From Ferruginibacter sp. (GTDB lineage Bacteria; Bacteroidota; Bacteroidia; Chitinophagales; Chitinophagaceae): a DNA stretch of 64,000 nucleotides. Below are positions 8,153-17,065 of the stretch, piece by piece. The stretch spans positions 1 through 64,000 of the forward strand of contig JANXSK010000027.1 in the NCBI GenBank assembly GCA_025352695.1, given 5' to 3'. Positions within the stretch are counted from its first letter, which is position 1. Each line of letters begins with the position of its first letter. A program made the position numbers and the translations under genes. Below the pieces are notes generated by a model that was given only the letters and a program-made list of their open reading frames with translations, ran no database searches and was not told the origin of the DNA.

Positions 8153-10156
8153 TTATTTCCATATATAAATAAACACCACTGCCAGCCCAATTACACCGGC
8201 TAAAAAGTAAATAGCGTATTGCTGTACTTTACCTGATTGAAACTCTTTTATTTTTTCTGAAATAAGTTGTGTTGTGTTGCCAGTTAAATTAACCATCCCA
8301 TCCACTACGTTTTTATCAAACCATGCTGCGGGCCTTCCTACTAAATTGAACAATATTTTTTTAGTAATAAACAAATATAATTCATCGATGTAAAATTTAT
8401 TGTAACCGGCTTTATAAAAAACATTTAATGAATTGGCAATGGCTACTGGTTTATTATTTTGTTTCCTGTACAACCACATTGCTGTAAAAATACCTGCCAA
8501 TGCAATTGATACCGGTGCAATAGAAAATTGCCAATGAAACACCACCTCCATCGGTTTACCATCTGCAGTTACAAAATTGCCAAAAGGAATAAACCCTGCA
8601 AATGCGGCACCTACTGCTAACAGTACCAATGGCAGCATCATTGCAAAACCACCTTCGCCATGATGTTCTCCATGTACAATTGTTCCCTTATTCCAAAAAA
8701 TAAGGAAGTATAAACGAAACATATAAAATGCTGTTAAGCCGGATGTAATTAAAGCAATCCAATAAATGAGAGCTTTGTGCTGGTATGCCGCCAATAATAT
8801 TTCTTCTTTACTAAAGAACCCCGCAAAAGGGGGCACACCAGAAATAGCAAGACATGCTATTAAAAAAGTAATGTTAGTAATGGGTAAATATTTTCTAAGT
8901 CCACCCATATCTTTCAATTCGTTGCTATGAATAAAATGTATAACTGAACCGGCGCCAAGAAATAACAGCGCTTTAAATATAGCATGTGTAAAAAGGTGAA
9001 ACATAGCGGCTGTATATCCTGCGCCAAGTCCAGAATAATTAAGACTGCCATTTTTAAGATTACTACCTGAAACACCTAAAGCAAACATCATAAAACCTAT
9101 TTGCGACATCGTAGAATATGCCAACACTCTTTTAATATCTGTTTGGGTGCAAGCTATCAATGCTGCAAACAAAGCCGAGAAAATTCCTACATAAGTTACA
9201 AAGTGCATTGCACCTTCCGACATGCTGAAAATTGGAAACATTCTTGCTACCAAATAAACACCGGCCACTACCATTGTGGCAGCATGTATCAATGCAGATA
9301 CAGGTGTTGGACCTTCCATAGCATCTGGTAACCAAACATGTAATGGAAACATTGCACTCTTTCCTGCACCACCAATAAATATTAATATTGCCGCCCAGGT
9401 TAATGCAGATGCACCAAGAAATGTGGAAGTATATGCACTATGCAATTCTTCACTACCATCAACTGTTAATCTTTGTACAAGGGTGTTGAAATCAAGTGTG
9501 CCGGCATGAAAAGATAGTATCAAAATACCAAGCAAAAAACCAAGATCAGCAAAACGGGTAACAATAAATGCTTTTTTACAAGCAGCTACAGCACTAGGTT
9601 TGTTATAATAATAACCAATCAATAAGAAGGAGGAAACCCCCACTAGTTCCCAGAAAATGTACATCTGAAAAATATTGGAGGCCATCACTAAACCCAGCAT
9701 AGAAAAAGTAAACAGACCAAGAAATGCATAATAAGTAGGAAATCTTTCATCCCCCTTCATGTAAGCCAAACTATAAATATGCACCATTAAAGAAATGAAC
9801 GTTACTATCGCCAGCATCATCACAGAAATTGGATCGATGAGGACACCAAAATCAATTGAAACTCCTTGTGAAAATTCGAGCCAGGTAAATTGTATTGGTA
9901 CAAATTTTTGATACATACCCATTACTTTTCCATACTCAAAAAAGTATACATAGGCTATATAAATTGATAAAACAGTTGATACCAATAATAGGGCTGTGGC
10001 TATTATTCCAGCTGAGTTTTTTATATATTTTCTACCAAATAAACCCAGTAATAAAAAGCCGGCAAATGGCAGTAAAGGAATGAGCAATAAACTCCATCCA
10101 AAATTCCATCCAATTGGAAGAACCTGAAGTAACCGTATTTGTAAAAATTCATTCAT
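8153..10156 (-). CDS. nuoL: NADH-quinone oxidoreductase subunit L
   Basis: Distal antiporter-like subunit of complex I, 667 residues from the ATG at 10156. An in-frame TTG further upstream (10189) would add 11 polar residues and is less likely. The protein shows the N-terminal proton-antiporter signature, FPLHVWLPDAMEGPTPVSAL (about 265-284) with the usual channel residues, GVPPFAGFFSKEE, and the long C-terminal extension ending in a transmembrane helix that anchors the lateral helix HL. Normal length for NuoL. It lies between nuoK and nuoM. Confidence 0.96.
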   Translation of the reverse strand: MNEFLQIRLLQVLPIGWNFGWSLLLIPLLPFAGFLLLGLFGRKYIKNSAGIIATALLLVSTVLSIYIAYVYFFEYGKVMGMYQKFVPIQFTWLEFSQGVSIDFGVLIDPISVMMLAIVTFISLMVHIYSLAYMKGDERFPTYYAFLGLFTFSMLGLVMASNIFQMYIFWELVGVSSFLLIGYYYNKPSAVAACKKAFIVTRFADLGFLLGILILSFHAGTLDFNTLVQRLTVDGSEELHSAYTSTFLGASALTWAAILIFIGGAGKSAMFPLHVWLPDAMEGPTPVSALIHAATMVVAGVYLVARMFPIFSMSEGAMHFVTYVGIFSALFAALIACTQTDIKRVLAYSTMSQIGFMMFALGVSGSNLKNGSLNYSGLGAGYTAAMFHLFTHAIFKALLFLGAGSVIHFIHSNELKDMGGLRKYLPITNITFLIACLAISGVPPFAGFFSKEEILLAAYQHKALIYWIALITSGLTAFYMFRLYFLIFWNKGTIVHGEHHGEGGFAMMLPLVLLAVGAAFAGFIPFGNFVTADGKPMEVVFHWQFSIAPVSIALAGIFTAMWLYRKQNNKPVAIANSLNVFYKAGYNKFYIDELYLFITKKILFNLVGRPAAWFDKNVVDGMVNLTGNTTQLISEKIKEFQSGKVQQYAIYFLAGVIGLAVVFIYIWK

Positions 10157-10211
10157 AATATAGTAAGTGATTCTTATTACTTCTATCAATTATTTAGGTT
10201 TTATAAAACTT

Positions 10212-10523
10212 TTAAAATTTCATTTCTTCCGCATTTTCTACGTCAATAGATTGATGGCTTCTGTATAAATTGATGATGATAGCAATAGCTACTGCTGCTT
10301 CTGCCGCCGCAATGGCAATTACAAAAATTGAAAAAAATAATCCATCCATTTTATGTGGCCATACATATTTATTGAAGGCTATAAAATTCAGGTTTACACT
10401 ATTTAATACCAGCTCAACGCTCATCAATATGGTAATCAGATTTCTTCTGGTAAAAAAACCAAATACGCCGATAAAAAAAAGCGCTGCACTAATAAATAAT
10501 ATATGGTATAATCCAGGCTGCAT
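10212..10523 (-). CDS. nuoK: NADH-quinone oxidoreductase subunit K
   Basis: Small three-helix membrane subunit with the two conserved membrane glutamates (E in MSVELVLNSVNLN and in AAAEAAVAIAI). The 103-residue form starting at ATG 10523 (MQPGLYHILF) is chosen over a longer TTG-initiated frame because its ATG overlaps the nuoJ stop in a TAATG arrangement, the usual coupling of nuoJ and nuoK, and because the length then fits the family. Confidence 0.95.
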   Translation of the reverse strand: MQPGLYHILFISAALFFIGVFGFFTRRNLITILMSVELVLNSVNLNFIAFNKYVWPHKMDGLFFSIFVIAIAAAEAAVAIAIIINLYRSHQSIDVENAEEMKF

Positions 10524-11041
10524 TATGCTGTTGTGGGTTTTGAACGTAACGCAATTACAATACAACCAATCATTGCTGCGAGCAGTAAAATACTTACTAC
10601 TTCAAAAGGCAATGCAAATCCATTTTCTTCAACACTCAACATTCTATCCCCAATGTTTGATACTGTAGGCAAAATCGGTTGTTCCGTTGTTGTTTTAAAT
10701 GTATGCTGGCATAATTGCACCATTGTTAAAGCAAATCCACAAAAGGCTGCCAATGCTGAATACAGCAGTCTTCCAATTTTTTGTTTGGGTAATAATTCTC
10801 CCGCTTGTTGCGTTAAAAAAATGGAGAAGATGATGAGCACCGTAATACCACCTACATACACTACAATTTGCACTGCCGCAACAAAATCGTATTGCATCCA
10901 AAAATAAAGTCCTGCAATTCCAATCAAAGAAAATAACAGAAAGATGGCCGCCCTAAATATTTGCCGGGTGGTAACAGCCAATATACCACTCACCAAAGTA
11001 AGTGCTGCAAGCATGTAAAATATAATTGTTGATCCGCTCAT
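10523..11041 (-). CDS. nuoJ: NADH-quinone oxidoreductase subunit J
   Basis: Five-helix membrane subunit of complex I, 172 residues, with the conserved helix containing YVGGITVLIIFSIFL (about 62-76). The stop codon overlaps the nuoK ATG by one base, so translation is probably coupled. A 315-bp spacer separates it from nuoI upstream, unusually long for this operon. Confidence 0.95.
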   Translation of the reverse strand: MSGSTIIFYMLAALTLVSGILAVTTRQIFRAAIFLLFSLIGIAGLYFWMQYDFVAAVQIVVYVGGITVLIIFSIFLTQQAGELLPKQKIGRLLYSALAAFCGFALTMVQLCQHTFKTTTEQPILPTVSNIGDRMLSVEENGFALPFEVVSILLLAAMIGCIVIALRSKPTTA

Positions 11042-11356
11042 TTAAGGGTGGTTGTTTCCAGTATTTATTGTATCAAAGTAAAAAAGCAATCTTATTACAC
11101 CAACTTATTACCTTTGGTCATCATCGTTGTGTCACTCACTTGTACCACATAGCAATATGGATCTTTACCCACATTATTTATTATTGATCGGCGTTTACTT
11201 TTTTATATTCAGCGCTTTCAGCATTTAATAAAATTTATTTCAATTATCTTTTTGTTTCTCCTTATAAAAAAAAAGTATCAAATAAAAAGCCTGACAATTA
11301 AAAAATGAACTAACAATTTGAACAAAATCAGACATCAAAAAATTAGACAACAGTCA
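11042..11356. other. 315-bp spacer inside the nuo operon (nuoI-nuoJ)
   Basis: No gene of credible length is present on either strand. It contains one copy of a 38-bp dispersed repeat (11309-11346). The rest is AT-rich sequence in which I see no terminator or promoter. It may once have held a small gene. Confidence 0.5.
11309..11346 (-). repeat. 38-bp dispersed intergenic repeat, copy 1
   Basis: Matches 47271-47308 at 33 of 38 positions in the same orientation. Both copies lie 10-20 bp beyond the stop codon of a minus-strand gene (nuoI here, yebC there), so both would be in the 3' part of a transcript. Function unknown. Confidence 0.6.
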
Positions 11357-11899
11357 TTATTCTACTCCTTCCCTGATCTTCGATCCTTGCTTATTTAAAA
11401 CCTTAGTTAATTCGGCTCGGTTATATACACTGTGCTCAAATGTTTGAGCCATTTTAATCGCATCTGTAGGACAAGCTACAATACAAAGGTTACACATCGT
11501 ACACAACTCTAAATGATATACAAATTTGTCAATTGCTTTTTTCTTTTTGCCCTCCGGCGAAATATCAAATTTGGTAATAATCTTGATAGTTGCATTGGGG
11601 CAAGCTAGTTCGCAGGCTGTACAACCGGTACAGGCATGTTCATTATTTTCATCGTGTACCAATATCACTTCACCCTTAAATCTATCAGGCAATACCAGGG
11701 TATCTCTGTTATCAGGATATTGCTCTGTAATAATTTCTTTGTGATGCGAAAAATAATACATTGTGCGTCTAAGCCCAACAACCAGTGATTTCACCCCATT
11801 AAAAACATCTTTTATATAATTAACTATGAACATATTTTTTTTCTTAATTGCTATTTTATTCTTTTCAACAAAACTTACCTCTTTTTTAAACTCCTGCAT
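11357..11899 (-). CDS. nuoI: NADH-quinone oxidoreductase subunit I (two 4Fe-4S clusters)
   Basis: Carries clusters N6a and N6b that pass electrons to NuoB. Two ferredoxin motifs are seen: C90, C93, C96, C100-P and C133, C136, C139, C143-P. The 180-residue form starts at ATG 11899, 24 bp after the nuoH stop; a second possible start is M23 (11833), closer to the core fold. The C-terminal tail after the second cluster is short. In this operon NuoI matters because the upstream electron-input subunits NuoE, F and G are not encoded nearby, so NuoI may face a different electron donor. Confidence 0.94.
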   Translation of the reverse strand: MQEFKKEVSFVEKNKIAIKKKNMFIVNYIKDVFNGVKSLVVGLRRTMYYFSHHKEIITEQYPDNRDTLVLPDRFKGEVILVHDENNEHACTGCTACELACPNATIKIITKFDISPEGKKKKAIDKFVYHLELCTMCNLCIVACPTDAIKMAQTFEHSVYNRAELTKVLNKQGSKIREGVE

Positions 11900-11923
11900 T
11901 TTTACCCCTTTAGGGAATGGTGG

Positions 11924-13000
11924 CTAAAAATGCCACCCCAAAATTGCCATGGCTGTTACCAGTAATAAATTGAACATGCTAATGGGCAATAAATATTTCC
12001 ACTCCAGATTCAATAATTGATCAATACGCAATCTCGGAAAAGTCCACCTAAACCACATAATTAAAAATATCAGAAAAAATGTTTTACTAAAAAACCACAT
12101 GCTAGAGGGTATATAATCCATTATATGATTGAATGATTCCCAATTTCCGATATGAAAAGGCATCCATCCACCTAAAAATAAAGTAGCCCCAATAGCACAT
12201 ACAATAAAAACATTGATATATTCCGCCAAAAAAAACAAGGCGAATTTCATTCCTGAATATTCTGTGTGAAAGCCTGCGGTAAGTTCTGATTCTGCTTCGG
12301 CTAAATCAAAAGGAGCCCTATTGGTTTCTGCCGTTACGGCTATAATAAATATTATAAAAGCAATGATTACAGGAATATGTCCTTTAAAAATCCACCAGCC
12401 ATCTGCCTGTGATTGAATAATATCATTCAAATTTAAACTGCCGGATAACACCACAATAGCTAGAATAGATAACCCGGCAGATAATTCGTAGCTCACTATT
12501 TGTGCCCCACTTCTCATCGCACCCATCAAAGAATATTTATTGTTACTTGCCCATCCAGCCATTAAAATACTAATTACCATAATGGAGGAAATAGCAGTAA
12601 CGTACAATACTCCGATGTTCATATCCCACAATTGAAAATTTTTTGCAAACGCAATTGGCGCCATCAATAACATGGCAACAATGATTGCAATAAATGGTGC
12701 CAGGTTAAATAAAAATTTATCTGCGCCATCTGGAGTCATCCCTTCTTTTACGAGCAGCTTTACTGTATCAGCAAGTGATTGTAACATGCCTCCCGGACCA
12801 ACCCTATTTGGTCCCAGTCGTATTTGAATCCATGCAGCCACTCTTCTTTCCATGAGTACCAACACCAATCCAAGTATTGCAAACAAACTAATTACACCTA
12901 CCCCGGCAATCACCATTTCAAACAACATTGTCCAGGTAGAATTAAAGGTTGCGTTCAACCAGGTGTCTATAGATTTTGATATGTTTGAAAAACTTAGCAT
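11924..13000 (-). CDS. nuoH: NADH-quinone oxidoreductase subunit H
   Basis: Membrane subunit forming the quinone-binding chamber at the junction with the peripheral arm. It has 358 residues and eight or nine helices. Conserved loop segments are present: RLGPNRVGPGGMLQSLADTV (about 61-80), AETNRAPFDLAEAESELTAG (about 225-244) and the WFRWTFPRLRIDQL stretch near the C-terminus. It lies directly after nuoD (177-bp gap) where nuoE, nuoF and nuoG would normally intervene. Confidence 0.96.
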   Translation of the reverse strand: MLSFSNISKSIDTWLNATFNSTWTMLFEMVIAGVGVISLFAILGLVLVLMERRVAAWIQIRLGPNRVGPGGMLQSLADTVKLLVKEGMTPDGADKFLFNLAPFIAIIVAMLLMAPIAFAKNFQLWDMNIGVLYVTAISSIMVISILMAGWASNNKYSLMGAMRSGAQIVSYELSAGLSILAIVVLSGSLNLNDIIQSQADGWWIFKGHIPVIIAFIIFIIAVTAETNRAPFDLAEAESELTAGFHTEYSGMKFALFFLAEYINVFIVCAIGATLFLGGWMPFHIGNWESFNHIMDYIPSSMWFFSKTFFLIFLIMWFRWTFPRLRIDQLLNLEWKYLLPISMFNLLLVTAMAILGWHF

Positions 13001-13013
13001 AGCTTACCTTCTG

Positions 13014-13043
13014 CCTCCACTGCCTCCACCACGGCGGGAGAAC
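13014..13043. repeat. GC-rich intergenic repeat, copy a (nuoD-nuoH gap)
   Basis: A C-rich stretch ending GGGAGAACT. Its complement-related partner lies at 13150-13180 in inverted orientation, with roughly 70% similarity by eye. It stands out from the surrounding AT-rich sequence. Confidence 0.4.
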
Positions 13044-13149
13044 TGATTATGTAGTAGAGTGTATTTATCATTATATTGTTCATCATTTTATTTTATTGTG
13101 CTAACACTATGCCTGTCTCAATTAAAACTTCCAGTCAGCCTACTCTTCA

Positions 13150-13180
13150 AAGTTCCACCTTCAGGGGGCAGAGGGGGCTA
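13150..13180. repeat. GC-rich intergenic repeat, copy b, overlapping the nuoD stop
   Basis: Contains CACCTTCAGGGGGCAGAGGG and overlaps the nuoD TAG stop by a few bases. Similar CCTTCAGG-centred sequence recurs between nuoB and nuoA (15565-15595). The three copies look like one short repeat family sitting in nuo intergenic gaps. Confidence 0.45.
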
Positions 13181-14293
13181 CCTGTCTATATCCGGTATTA
13201 CTAAATCCAATGTTCCCATTATTGCCACTAAATCGCCTAGCTTACTACCTCTTGCCATGTGATCCAATGCAGAAAGATTTGAAAACCCTGGTGAACGAAA
13301 CTTAATCCTATAAGGAGTTGTTCCACCTTCGCTCACAATGTATACACCAAATTCTCCTCTTGCTGTTTCTACCCGCTGGTAAAATTCTCCCTTAGGCAAT
13401 TTCAACACTGCTTTTGTTTTTGTTTGAAAATCTCCTTCGGGAATATTATCTACCAATTGTTCTATTATCCTGATAGATTGATTCATCTCTCTTATACGCA
13501 CCATATACCTTGCAAATGAATCACAACCTGTTTCCAAAACTTCAACAAACTCCAGTTGATCATATATCTCATAAGGATAAATTTTTCTGACATCGCAGGA
13601 AATATTACTGCCCCTTGCTGCTGGTCCTGTAACACCAAAAGAAATAGCGTCTTCAGCAGATAAATACCCTACTCCTTTCATCCTGTTTTGAAAAATTATA
13701 TTGCCTGTAACCAACTCGTCATATTCGCTAATTTTAGACTTATATAATTTAATAAAGTCTTTTATTCTTTTTTGAAAGTTGGGATGAATATCCTGCATAA
13801 TGCCACCGGGAACAATGTAGTTCATAGTTAGTCTAGCACCACAGGTTTCTTCCATAATATCATTAATAGTTTCTCTTTCTCTAAACGCATGAAAGAAAGG
13901 TGTAAATGCACCAAGATCCATTGCCATGGCTCCCCACCATAATTCATGAGATGCAATTCTTGTAAGTTCATCCAATAATATTCTTACCACCTGCGCCCTT
14001 GACGACACTTCTATCTGCAAAGCTTTTTCTACACAAAGTGCACAGGCATGGTTATTAATATGCGATGAAAGATAATCCATGCGGCTGGTTACGTAGATGA
14101 ACTGGCGATAGGTAAGGCTTTCGCACATTTTTTCAATGGAGCGATGGATATAGCCAAGATGTGGTTCTACTTTTTTAATGGTTTCTCCATTGATGGTAAT
14201 AACAAGGTGCAGCACGCCATGCGTAGCAGGATGCTGTGGTCCTACATTTATAATAATATCTCCGTCTGCCGTTCTTCCTATTTCTTCAACCAT
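13178..14293 (-). CDS. nuoD: NADH-quinone oxidoreductase subunit D
   Basis: Quinone-site subunit of the peripheral arm, related to the large subunit of NiFe hydrogenases. The 371-residue protein has the family hallmarks GPQHPATHGVL (18-28), the HLGYIHR segment, SRMDYLS and the C-terminal LDLVIPDIDR. Length is slightly short relative to about 400 but both ends look complete. ATG at 14293, 120 bp after nuoC. The next gene downstream is nuoH, not nuoE. Confidence 0.96.
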   Translation of the reverse strand: MVEEIGRTADGDIIINVGPQHPATHGVLHLVITINGETIKKVEPHLGYIHRSIEKMCESLTYRQFIYVTSRMDYLSSHINNHACALCVEKALQIEVSSRAQVVRILLDELTRIASHELWWGAMAMDLGAFTPFFHAFRERETINDIMEETCGARLTMNYIVPGGIMQDIHPNFQKRIKDFIKLYKSKISEYDELVTGNIIFQNRMKGVGYLSAEDAISFGVTGPAARGSNISCDVRKIYPYEIYDQLEFVEVLETGCDSFARYMVRIREMNQSIRIIEQLVDNIPEGDFQTKTKAVLKLPKGEFYQRVETARGEFGVYIVSEGGTTPYRIKFRSPGFSNLSALDHMARGSKLGDLVAIMGTLDLVIPDIDR

Positions 14294-14413
14294 ATTACCC
14301 CTATTCCCTAAATGGGAACGATTATGTTTTATTATATAAAATTAGTTCTACCTCTTTAATACCCACCGGATTTTGATCCGCTTTCATTGCTCCCCTTTAA
14401 GAAATGAGAAATT

Positions 14414-14872
14414 TTACAGCCTTATCATATTAATCGGGTCTTCAAAATCTTTTAGCATAGGTTTCTTTCCTTCCCATCCATCTGGTAAAATAAGTAACCG
14501 CAAATCTGGATGATTGATGAAATTAACCCCAAACATTTCATACACTTCCCGCTCATGAAAATTGGCAGTTTGCCAGATATCACTTACAGTTTCTATTGCA
14601 GGATTATCTGCGCCTAACTTTGATTTGACAACTATGTTGTGCCGGAATTTTGTTGAATCTAAATGATACACCATTGTAAGGTGCGTCTTCCAGTCGATAC
14701 AGGTAAGGCAGGTAAGAAAATCGAATAATAACGCAGCCTCCGTACGAAGTTTCTTCGCCAACAAGTGCCAGTCGGATGGGGCTACATAAATGGTAAGCCA
14801 TTGTCCACTTTCTTCAAAAGTAGCGGCAGGTAATAATTCCGTAATAATTGCTTTTAATGCTTCGTTCGTCAT
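14414..14872 (-). CDS. nuoC: NADH-quinone oxidoreductase subunit C
   Basis: Peripheral-arm 30-kDa-type subunit; 152 residues. It has the family signature HEREVYEMFGVNFINHPDLR (about 107-126) and the C-terminal GWEGKKPMLKDF. It is a separate polypeptide, not a NuoCD fusion. Starts at ATG 14872, 13 bp after the nuoB stop. Confidence 0.95.
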   Translation of the reverse strand: MTNEALKAIITELLPAATFEESGQWLTIYVAPSDWHLLAKKLRTEAALLFDFLTCLTCIDWKTHLTMVYHLDSTKFRHNIVVKSKLGADNPAIETVSDIWQTANFHEREVYEMFGVNFINHPDLRLLILPDGWEGKKPMLKDFEDPINMIRL

Positions 14873-14885
14873 CCTATTTTTATAA

Positions 14886-15488
14886 TTATATCTGGTGCAA
14901 TTTATCTCCTCCTGATACCGGTTTTGGCACCTGAATCTGTTCTCTTGTAAGCCCGCTTTTTATTTTTTGTTGTAAACTTATTAATGCATGCAACAATGCC
15001 TCTGGCCTTGGTGGACAACCGGCCACATAAACATCTACAGGTATTACATGATCGGCTCCTTTGACAACTGAATAAGTATTATAAAAAAAAGGTCCTCCGC
15101 TGATGGCGCAGGCTCCCATTGCAATTACATATTTAGGATCGCCCATTTGATCATATAATCTTTTTAAAACTGGTGCCATTTTATTTACGATGGTTCCCGC
15201 AATAATAATAACATCTGCCTGCCTTGGGGAAGCTCTTGCTACTTCAAACCCAAATCTTGAAAAATCATATTTAGCCCCTGCAACCGACATGTACTCAATA
15301 CCACAGCAACTGGTAGCAAAAGTGAGTGGCCACAATGAATTGGAACGTGCCCAGTTGATAACATCATCCAACTTGCTTAACACAATACCTCCACCAGGAG
15401 TTTCGTGTATCTGACCTGGGAAAGCAACCTCTCCGTCAATCGAAGGAGGAGTTGTAGATGTCCCTGAATTATTTATGGTATCGTTCAT
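14886..15488 (-). CDS. nuoB: NADH-quinone oxidoreductase subunit B (cluster N2)
   Basis: Carries the terminal 4Fe-4S cluster N2 next to the quinone site. Cluster cysteines are visible as the adjacent pair C61-C62 in SCCGIE, the cysteine in MGACAISGG and that in VAGCPPRPE. The 200-residue length includes a roughly 45-residue N-terminal extension typical of Bacteroidota. ATG at 15488. Confidence 0.96.
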   Translation of the reverse strand: MNDTINNSGTSTTPPSIDGEVAFPGQIHETPGGGIVLSKLDDVINWARSNSLWPLTFATSCCGIEYMSVAGAKYDFSRFGFEVARASPRQADVIIIAGTIVNKMAPVLKRLYDQMGDPKYVIAMGACAISGGPFFYNTYSVVKGADHVIPVDVYVAGCPPRPEALLHALISLQQKIKSGLTREQIQVPKPVSGGDKLHQI

Positions 15489-15564
15489 TTATTAGAAATA
15501 TTCAATTTTTAATTTTAGCGATTAAATAAAATCAAGCCCACTAAATCGATATATGCTGCATTTC

Positions 15565-15595
15565 AAATTCCCCTTCAGGTGCCGAAGGAAACTTT
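15565..15595. repeat. GC-rich intergenic repeat, copy c (nuoB-nuoA gap)
   Basis: Contains CCCCTTCAGGTGCCGAAGG, with a CCTTC/GAAGG hairpin, and abuts the nuoA stop. Its reverse complement resembles the copy at 13150-13180. May act as a processing or attenuation hairpin within the nuo transcript, or be a small dispersed repeat. Confidence 0.4.
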
Positions 15596-15944
15596 ACATC
15601 CATTTTAATGCGCCCTTTTTGTGTGCGTATAAAAAACCCATAAACAAAATGAAAAAGAAAATAATAATTTCTACAAGTGCCATCAAGCCAACTTTTTTTG
15701 CTGCCACTGCCCATGGAAATAAAAAGACAAGCTCCACATCAAAGATTAAAAATATTAGTGCAAATAAATAATAGCCAACATTTAGCTGTGTCCAGGTTTT
15801 ACCCTGGGTAGGAATACCACATTCGTAAGGTTGCCCCTTTTGTGCATTGGTTGTAAATTTTGTTACAACTTTAGCAATCAAAACAGCAAAAGTAGAAAAT
15901 GTTAACGCTGCAAGAATCAAGACAATCATTGAAGAAGGACCCAT
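15594..15944 (-). CDS. nuoA: NADH-quinone oxidoreductase subunit A
   Basis: Three-helix membrane subunit at the base of the peripheral arm. The 116-residue form begins at ATG 15944 (MGPSSMIVLIL); an upstream TTG is less likely. The conserved loop YECGIPTQG (about 41-49) and the membrane segment LIFLIFDVELVFLFPW, with its acidic residues, are present. First nuo gene of the operon, 145 bp after the reductase gene at 16090-16809. Confidence 0.95.
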   Translation of the reverse strand: MGPSSMIVLILAALTFSTFAVLIAKVVTKFTTNAQKGQPYECGIPTQGKTWTQLNVGYYLFALIFLIFDVELVFLFPWAVAAKKVGLMALVEIIIFFFILFMGFLYAHKKGALKWM

Positions 15945-16089
15945 AAAAATCAATTAATTTTATGAAGTATTAGAACGACAAGTTAACAAAAAATAACAAT
16001 ATTCAAACCGCTAAAAAAGATTGCATTTATCAGACCGTTTAATGCTTGTCGCCATATTGTACTAATAACATTTATTACAGCTAATTTTC

Positions 16090-16809
16090 TCAACCGTAGA
16101 TTTCAAAGTGTATAAATTTTTTATCGTATCCCATTTCTGTTATCCTTGCCCTTGCCTCATCAATCATTCCTTTCCATCCACATAAAAAGAAAGTAGCCGC
16201 CTTTTTGTCAATACATAATAATTCGTATACAGCATGCACATAACCTGTGTGCCCATCCCATTGTTCCCTTGATAAAGTTGGCAAGTAATGAAACCCTTGT
16301 ATATCTTTTTGAAGCTGCACCATTTCATCATAATATAATAAATTTGATTTTGTGCGGCAACCAAAAATAAGATAGATATTTTTATGTGGAATGTTGTGGT
16401 TTTTAATGTGATGGAGCATGCTTCTGAATGGTGCAATGCCTGTACCAGTGCAAATTAAAATAATGTCTTGCTCTATCGGTTCTTTAAAAGTAAATACACC
16501 CTGGGGTCCCCGAAGTGATATTTCGGATCCAACTTTTACTTCATTAAAAAGATATGGTGTACCAGTCCCATTATTATCCAGCACAATCGACAATTCAAAA
16601 ACATTGGTCCCATCAGGCCACGATGCAATGGAATAACTCCGCCAGCGTTTATTCGGCTTTTCGTGAATGGGTAAATCCAATGTTACAAACTGACCAGGCT
16701 TAAAATCAACTTTTTCAAGCTCAGGCACTTCTATAAAAAAACGCCTGGTGGTTTCAGTTTGCTGTTCAATTTTTATAACTTTTCCAATACGCCAGGGTTC
16801 CAGTGCCAT
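16090..16809 (-). CDS. FNR-family ferredoxin/flavodoxin--NAD(P)H reductase
   Basis: A 239-residue FAD-dependent oxidoreductase that moves electrons between NAD(P)H and a ferredoxin-like carrier. Residues 1-105 form the FAD beta-barrel with RSYS (57-60) and GPQGVF (101-106). Residues 110-239 form the nucleotide domain with CTGTGIAPFRS (120-130) and FFLCGWKGMID near 207. The C-terminus ends in an aromatic residue plus glycine (EIYG). It reads into nuoA on the same strand. Because this complex I locus lacks nuoEFG, a reductase at the head of the operon is a reasonable candidate for linking NAD(P)H or ferredoxin to the complex, but that link is inference. Confidence 0.85.
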   Translation of the reverse strand: MALEPWRIGKVIKIEQQTETTRRFFIEVPELEKVDFKPGQFVTLDLPIHEKPNKRWRSYSIASWPDGTNVFELSIVLDNNGTGTPYLFNEVKVGSEISLRGPQGVFTFKEPIEQDIILICTGTGIAPFRSMLHHIKNHNIPHKNIYLIFGCRTKSNLLYYDEMVQLQKDIQGFHYLPTLSREQWDGHTGYVHAVYELLCIDKKAATFFLCGWKGMIDEARARITEMGYDKKFIHFEIYG

Positions 16810-16896
16810 ACATTTTATTTTAAGTAAGTTAGTAAAATTTATAAACGTAGTTATAAAAACAATTTACTCACCATTTTTATTGTTAAAATAATTAAT

Positions 16897-16980
16897 CCAA
16901 TGCCGTTTAGTTAGGAAACCCGAGTGGCGAATGAGCACCGGTGTTGGTGCTTTCACCAATACCTAAACTAAACGGCATGG
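16897..16980. repeat. Structured palindromic element (long inverted repeat with internal hairpin)
   Basis: Outer arms 16897-16915 and 16962-16980 are complementary over 18 pairs with one bulge each; the core is ATGCCGTTTAG. AT-rich flanks extend the pairing by several bases. Inside, 16940-16949 and 16954-16963 form a second hairpin of 10 bp (one G-T pair) with a CTTT loop. A single-stranded segment containing GAGTGGCGAATGAG lies 5' of the inner hairpin. The layout resembles REP/RAYT-type or MITE-like elements; no transposase gene is adjacent. It separates the nuo/reductase operon from the decayed genes. Confidence 0.7.
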
Positions 16981-17065
16981 ATAATTAATTACCTATATTT
17001 AATAAATTTATTTAAACTGCTTTAAAAAAAATGTGCAGAGCTGATACAATTATTTTTTTACCACA

